From Verrucomicrobiota bacterium (GTDB lineage Bacteria; Verrucomicrobiota; Verrucomicrobiia; Limisphaerales; JADLHS01), in the NCBI GenBank assembly GCA_029573725.1, contig JAKQDQ010000042.1:312777-376776 (forward strand): a stretch of DNA of 64,000 nucleotides, read 5' to 3'. Under the pieces are notes generated by a model. That model had not been told where the DNA came from. It searched no databases and was given only the letters and a program-made list of their open reading frames with translations. The first letter of the stretch is position 1. Each line of letters begins with the position of its first letter. Of the stretch, positions 61,201 to 64,000 are shown in pieces. Both the position numbers and the translations under genes were made by a program.

Positions 61201-63750
61201 TTCGTTCGAAAGGAACGCGAGACCGAAATTGAGGAAGGTGAACTGATAGCCGTTGATGAGCACAAGCTGCGGGGCGGTTTGCACCTTGTCGTGAATGCCC
61301 GAAATGCCGCTCCGGCGGACGTAATACTTCGAGCGGCCTTTCAAATCATACGGGCCGTATTGTCCGCCGCCGAGCGTGCTTTGGCCCAGCAACCCGGAGG
61401 CGGTGATGGAATTGCTCGGGCCGGCACGGAAGTTCATGCCCGCGTAATCGGCGTGTCCCAACCAATACGAGCCGAAGTTCCCCGGCCGCTCGGTTACGTC
61501 GCCGGTGGCGGGATTCGCGCCCGACAGCAGAATAACTCCGGGCCGCCGGTCCTGCGGGAATTCGCCCAGCACATTGTTGTATTGCCCGTGCAGAAAGTGT
61601 CCCGGCCAATGCACACTGCCGCGCGCGAAGGCATCCGTTTGATGCGCGTAACTTCCGAGCGACGGAATCCAGCCCCAGCGCAACGCGAAATCCGGGGTGA
61701 TGTCGCCCACACCCACCAAGCCACCATCGGTGGTGAAGCGCAGTTGCAGATTGTCCGGGTAGAGGAACGCATTGGTTGGCGAAGTCGTGCCGCATCCCGG
61801 TTCAACGCAATCCGCCGAGACCGGCACCGTGACGAATCCCGGCGCCGCGGCAAGATTCAAGTGACTGTCTTCCGTTTGCACCCGGTCGTTGACCACGCGC
61901 ATCAACCCGGTGCCGGAAAGAAATGCCGCGCGTTCGGGAAAATGCGCGACGTGAACCCAGCCCCCATTGCCGCCGAATTCAAACTCCCCCGACAATTCCG
62001 CACCGGCCTTGTAACCCGCCGTCACCACGAAATCCGTCCCCACCCCCGACACCGTGCGCCAATATGCATCGTTGGAGGGCTTGGTTTTGTAAGCGGCGGC
62101 CACGGGCGCATTGGAGAGCGCGGTGTATTGATGCTGTTGCACATGGAAGACGCTCGCAGGACTGAACGTCGGCATCTCGAATCGTCCCAGCAACCGCCGC
62201 CACGTGAGGCTGCTCACCCGCACCGTGGCGGGTTTGGTTTCCTCAGCCACCCAGAGCTGGTTGCCGCCCGGGGGCGTAACCGTGAGGTCCGCCGTCGGCA
62301 ACAATTGCGAGTCCAGTTGATGCGGGCCGTTGAAGATCATCGTACCCTCCAGCCGCCGCGCGTTGTTCGTGGTGGCCCAACCGAAGCCGGCGGGCAAAAT
62401 CACTTCCAACTGTCCCGCCTTCGCCCCGGCGGCATCCAGCGTGAGTTGATTGCGAAAGAATCGCACCCCGTTCATTTCCGCGAGATCAATGCCCGGCGGC
62501 ACCAGCCCGATACTCGAAGGCGAACGACAATACGCCGAGCCATCCGATCGCAGGCCGATGCTGATGGAACCCGGGCCGGCGGTGTAACCGGGAAAACCAT
62601 CCAGCGTCGCGCCGTTGAGCGCGAGGCCCAGCGTGGTGTGAAGGTCCGGACTGACCACTGTTGCGCCGGTGATGGGATTGTTGGTGATCGAGCGAATGGT
62701 CGTCAGCATCGAACCGAATTCAAGTTGGCCATTGAAGTGCAGGAAGCGCAGAAAGCCGGTCGTTCCGGTGGGACCGGCCACATACGTGAACGTGGGGGGA
62801 TCTTCGATGTGTTCGAGCCGCACGCGCAGCCGGTGCGTTTTGCCGACGGAATCCAATTGCACCCCGGGCGCGGGACGGTAGGCAATCTGCCGCGTGAACC
62901 CCACCGTGGCCGGTCGCTGCAGCAACCCGCCACTCCCGGTAAGATATGTCGGCACGGCCGGCGACGGATCGGCGTTAAAGACGCCGCTGGCCAGCGGAAT
63001 GGGCGTCTCCGGCGCGCCGTTTGCGTGGAGTTCAATCACGTATCGCACCAGTACCGTGTTGGTGGCCGGCGACACCGTGGGTTGATCGTAGCGATGCAGG
63101 GTGAAAGTAACGTCGGCAAGCAGGTTGGTTTGCGCGAGATCCGTGTTCGCGAGCCAGCGTTGCGTCAGGGAGGTCGCGGTGAACATGGGCACGACGTTCA
63201 GCGCCGTATCCGAACCCCACGGCCCGCGAAAATGAATGAACGTGCGATTGACGGATTGGTTGGTGCCGAGGAGCGCGCCGCCGCTGGTTTGGTAAACTTC
63301 CGCCTCGACGCGATAGTTCACATAAGGATCAAGTTTGGCAGTGGGAATGAGATTCGTGTTGAAATTCAGGGTGTTCGTGCCAGGCGAGAGAAAGAGCGCC
63401 GATTGCGGTGAGGTCGTAATCGTGGTGGCCCCGCCCTGCAAGGGATGCAATTCCCCGGTGGCCTGGTTGCGCAACCGAAATCGCACGGCCATGGCCGCGC
63501 TGCTCTCCTGCCCCGCGCCAGTTTTCCCCACGATCACCGGCATCCGCACTGGCAGCAGATGGCGGAAATAGTTCGTTTGTCCCCGGGAGGCATCCGAGTC
63601 AATGACGTAACCGGGCGCGGCGTAGTTTGTAATGATCGGCACGCCCATCGAGTACGTGATGGCCGCGCGGGCTGAAATCGCGCCCAAGAGCATTGGCGTC
63701 AGCAACAGACTGGGCAGGGCAATTCCTGTAAAACCTCGCTTACGACGCAT
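58270..63750 (-). CDS. Giant exported protein 1, about 1826 residues, unknown family
   Basis: A signal peptide (residues 1-28, GIALPSLLLTPMLLGAISAR) is followed by about 1100 residues of beta-rich sequence with repeated Thr/Asn/Gly patterns (IAYRPAPGVQLDSVGKTHRL, GVGDITPDFALRWGWIPSLG, YDLKGRSKYYVRRSGISGIH). A helical, coiled-coil-like block of about 320 residues comes next (about 1165-1480; LERMNGLLADRMEEHFERFL, LVRVLVEELAAEVSGNLAAV, LSSEFAALNEQIRSNIRSYL), then a C-terminal domain of about 340 residues (FSITDLAVAVAFGAEENYLS, GIFFGRTCSLAPIMMWDLF, MLGIPATCFFRVNAGMGLGI) ending in a C-P-L-C pair and a Lys/Gly/Ser tail. I recognise no family. ATG 63750 gives the signal; eight codons upstream are in frame. 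First gene of the three-gene cluster; its stop overlaps giant gene 2. Confidence 0.78.
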   Translation of the reverse strand: MRRKRGFTGIALPSLLLTPMLLGAISARAAITYSMGVPIITNYAAPGYVIDSDASRGQTNYFRHLLPVRMPVIVGKTGAGQESSAAMAVRFRLRNQATGELHPLQGGATTITTSPQSALFLSPGTNTLNFNTNLIPTAKLDPYVNYRVEAEVYQTSGGALLGTNQSVNRTFIHFRGPWGSDTALNVVPMFTATSLTQRWLANTDLAQTNLLADVTFTLHRYDQPTVSPATNTVLVRYVIELHANGAPETPIPLASGVFNADPSPAVPTYLTGSGGLLQRPATVGFTRQIAYRPAPGVQLDSVGKTHRLRVRLEHIEDPPTFTYVAGPTGTTGFLRFLHFNGQLEFGSMLTTIRSITNNPITGATVVSPDLHTTLGLALNGATLDGFPGYTAGPGSISIGLRSDGSAYCRSPSSIGLVPPGIDLAEMNGVRFFRNQLTLDAAGAKAGQLEVILPAGFGWATTNNARRLEGTMIFNGPHQLDSQLLPTADLTVTPPGGNQLWVAEETKPATVRVSSLTWRRLLGRFEMPTFSPASVFHVQQHQYTALSNAPVAAAYKTKPSNDAYWRTVSGVGTDFVVTAGYKAGAELSGEFEFGGNGGWVHVAHFPERAAFLSGTGLMRVVNDRVQTEDSHLNLAAAPGFVTVPVSADCVEPGCGTTSPTNAFLYPDNLQLRFTTDGGLVGVGDITPDFALRWGWIPSLGSYAHQTDAFARGSVHWPGHFLHGQYNNVLGEFPQDRRPGVILLSGANPATGDVTERPGNFGSYWLGHADYAGMNFRAGPSNSITASGLLGQSTLGGGQYGPYDLKGRSKYYVRRSGISGIHDKVQTAPQLVLINGYQFTFLNFGLAFLSNENVDSRTEGSLYLPYPTDATIAFERLMFLCNGALDKADVQNGPQSIVAKYWEAPLDVSAIEFTRDPAQLCNPGNGFLALGVDACMAHVSDSFQGKLGVFPHGNFIPRNGGPTNLDSRLLAPSQVKVRGPRRAAPGASGYETYYVTPTVGAFFNTLGNAPNYVHPNPGPGALEKGFINLPGLVKVSFFEALPAHLQTASHRPPANPDNPGVWGNAEIFLANGTWSSKSFFQNGYHDPDNRGFPGSTAANLLNYRTNATYFTRAKQEWLGGAIDFNFPVRWDFPTRSFRSVTPIKDDFVVLNMEQRIAYLSAERAEVRFGAQVGLPQVNLANFVLDTVGEATGMATVISNALGSAVVGSLNTGLERMNGLLADRMEEHFERFLGSSLDSLANQIHAHLLTQWTGTGWVGGTAPSLSNYFAGAFPLVEQQIWSKLGGGPGSQIAELGSALDQTIAALDTFTGPQGLLRPGVNGAVDPALMRTLVRVLVEELAAEVSGNLAAVVGNLAAAELDALFVPHLESAAPTLADLRNACVELRTALFQVRTSLNGQFGTELNSLLAAALSSEFAALNEQIRSNIRSYLGTFNANNRFNLASTTVVKQKLRRSVTDKFYATAYVANVQSTIKQRVFDLNGALRSALDSTFGQVNEIVKGALTSAFTDLDLGFSNVLGLFGPAMASAGIDGYAIFNGDALRQVRVDAKFQWSVPEKTTFNAFMEINQYQSGADDSPCGVAGMDAAEVILGAVNVPFDFLSPDLRADINTKFSFAITPQGKLQPIGFAGSVQKTAGEVSFEAFSITDLAVAVAFGAEENYLSAALGLRFNSYKAKGGIFFGRTCSLAPIMMWDLFAAGALGQPNPTFTGAYVYGEAHIPVSEAMLGIPATCFFRVNAGMGLGIFYFVEGPTYGARGKLLVSGDALCMLSLGGELNMAGLKQGSKFKLTGQGRVYVEIGVCPLCVEASRTVKISAETGGGKSNGSKPSVK

Positions 63751-63893
63751 AATCACGCGGCGGATGCAGCACAAAAATCCTGCTCATGTTTTGTAAATAC
63801 GGAACTTGTTGCCAGCGGTTGCAGAAAATGTAAGGCGAACCGTCCAGTCGTCTGATTCCATTTGCAGTGCGGGGACTTTGCGTGCAATGGGGC

Positions 63894-63920
63894 AAAAACC
63901 CGGGATTGGATACTCCCGGG
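63894..63920 (-). terminator. Rho-independent terminator of the gene entering from the right edge
   Basis: On the minus strand, CCCGGGA (63920-63914), an eight-base loop, TCCCGGG (63905-63899), then TTTTT (63898-63894). It lies 28 bases beyond the stop of the partial gene and upstream of giant gene 1, so it insulates the cluster. The giant-gene promoter must lie in the remaining 140 bases (63751-63893); a TGCAAC / TATTTA pair with 18 bases between them near 63785-63820 is a weak candidate. Confidence 0.75.
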
Positions 63921-63947
63921 CATCGGCTGGCTGAAAAACCTCCCTGC

Positions 63948-64000
63948 CTACCAATCCAGGCCCAGCTTCGCCAGCTCGGCGCGAAGTTCAGGCAGTTGCC
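63948..64000 (-). CDS. C-terminal end of an unidentified minus-strand protein
   Basis: The last 17 codons are visible and read LPELRAELAKLGLDW before a TAG stop (63950-63948). The amphipathic helix and the terminator just downstream mark a real gene end. Seventeen residues are too few to name a family; the rest lies beyond the window. Confidence 0.55.
   Translation of the reverse strand, partial: QLPELRAELAKLGLDW

Noticed and set aside
60295-63411. A plus-strand open frame of over 1000 codons antisense to giant gene 1
   Set aside because: It is rich in Arg, Gly and His, lacks any family motif or ribosome-binding site, and mirrors the codon bias of the minus-strand gene, which has a signal peptide and clear beta modules.
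1-64000. Search for tRNA genes, CRISPR arrays, insertion sequences, phage genes and riboswitches
   Set aside because: No tRNA-like cloverleaf, regularly spaced repeats, transposase, integrase or recognisable aptamer was found by eye. A covariance-model scan could still reveal a small RNA.

Overview
The window is GC-rich bacterial chromosome, most likely from the Verrucomicrobiota (Limisphaerales/Pedosphaeraceae-like). This rests on family knowledge and gene content: an LpxC-FabZ fusion, a Gram-negative envelope set (lpxA, RND pump with outer-membrane factor), a DivIC-like division protein, and many very large exported proteins ending in short Phe-Trp/Phe-Arg-Leu type beta modules, plus a remnant of an H-X9-DG type pseudopilin. 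No tRNA, rRNA, CRISPR array, insertion sequence or phage gene was recognised.

1-26 kb is mostly housekeeping. It holds a ParA fragment, a flavin reductase, gcvT, a LamG/coiled-coil membrane protein, a class II HDAC-like deacetylase divergent from aroC, lpxC/fabZ-lpxA facing an MsbA-type ABC exporter, an isolated nuoA, grpE-dnaJ-rsmE, murQ, a Yip1-like protein, a DivIC-like protein, frr, and hom-thrC. Next comes the ribosomal/tRNA-modification operon rpsP-khpA-trmD-rplS, which lacks rimM and whose L19 carries a helix-hairpin-helix extension. It is divergent from araB, an adenylate-kinase-like gene and an Na/Pi cotransporter.

26-33 kb is a tetR-regulated RND efflux operon (tetR, adaptor, pump, outer-membrane factor). 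A perfect 24-bp inverted repeat sits on a promoter that would start transcription at or next to the tetR start codon. The pump gene carries a single-base frameshift. Similar promoter-to-start geometry occurs before lpxC/fabZ, aroC and the LamG gene, suggesting leaderless transcripts.

33-39 kb holds a monovalent cation/proton antiporter, rnk, a nitronate-monooxygenase-like enzyme and about 1.2 kb without a gene. 39-51 kb is an accessory block of exported carbohydrate-related proteins: a 1097-residue protein with a duplicated N-terminal module, a broken pseudopilin, a GH16 lipoprotein, a 931-residue glycosidase-like protein, an FAD oxidoreductase with golvesin-like and Calx-beta modules, and a POT-like transporter.

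51-63.8 kb is filled by three tightly spaced minus-strand genes for giant exported proteins (about 1826, 1134 and 1220 residues). I cannot assign them to a described system; they are the best candidate for something new. The window ends just inside the 3' end of another minus-strand gene with its own rho-independent terminator.
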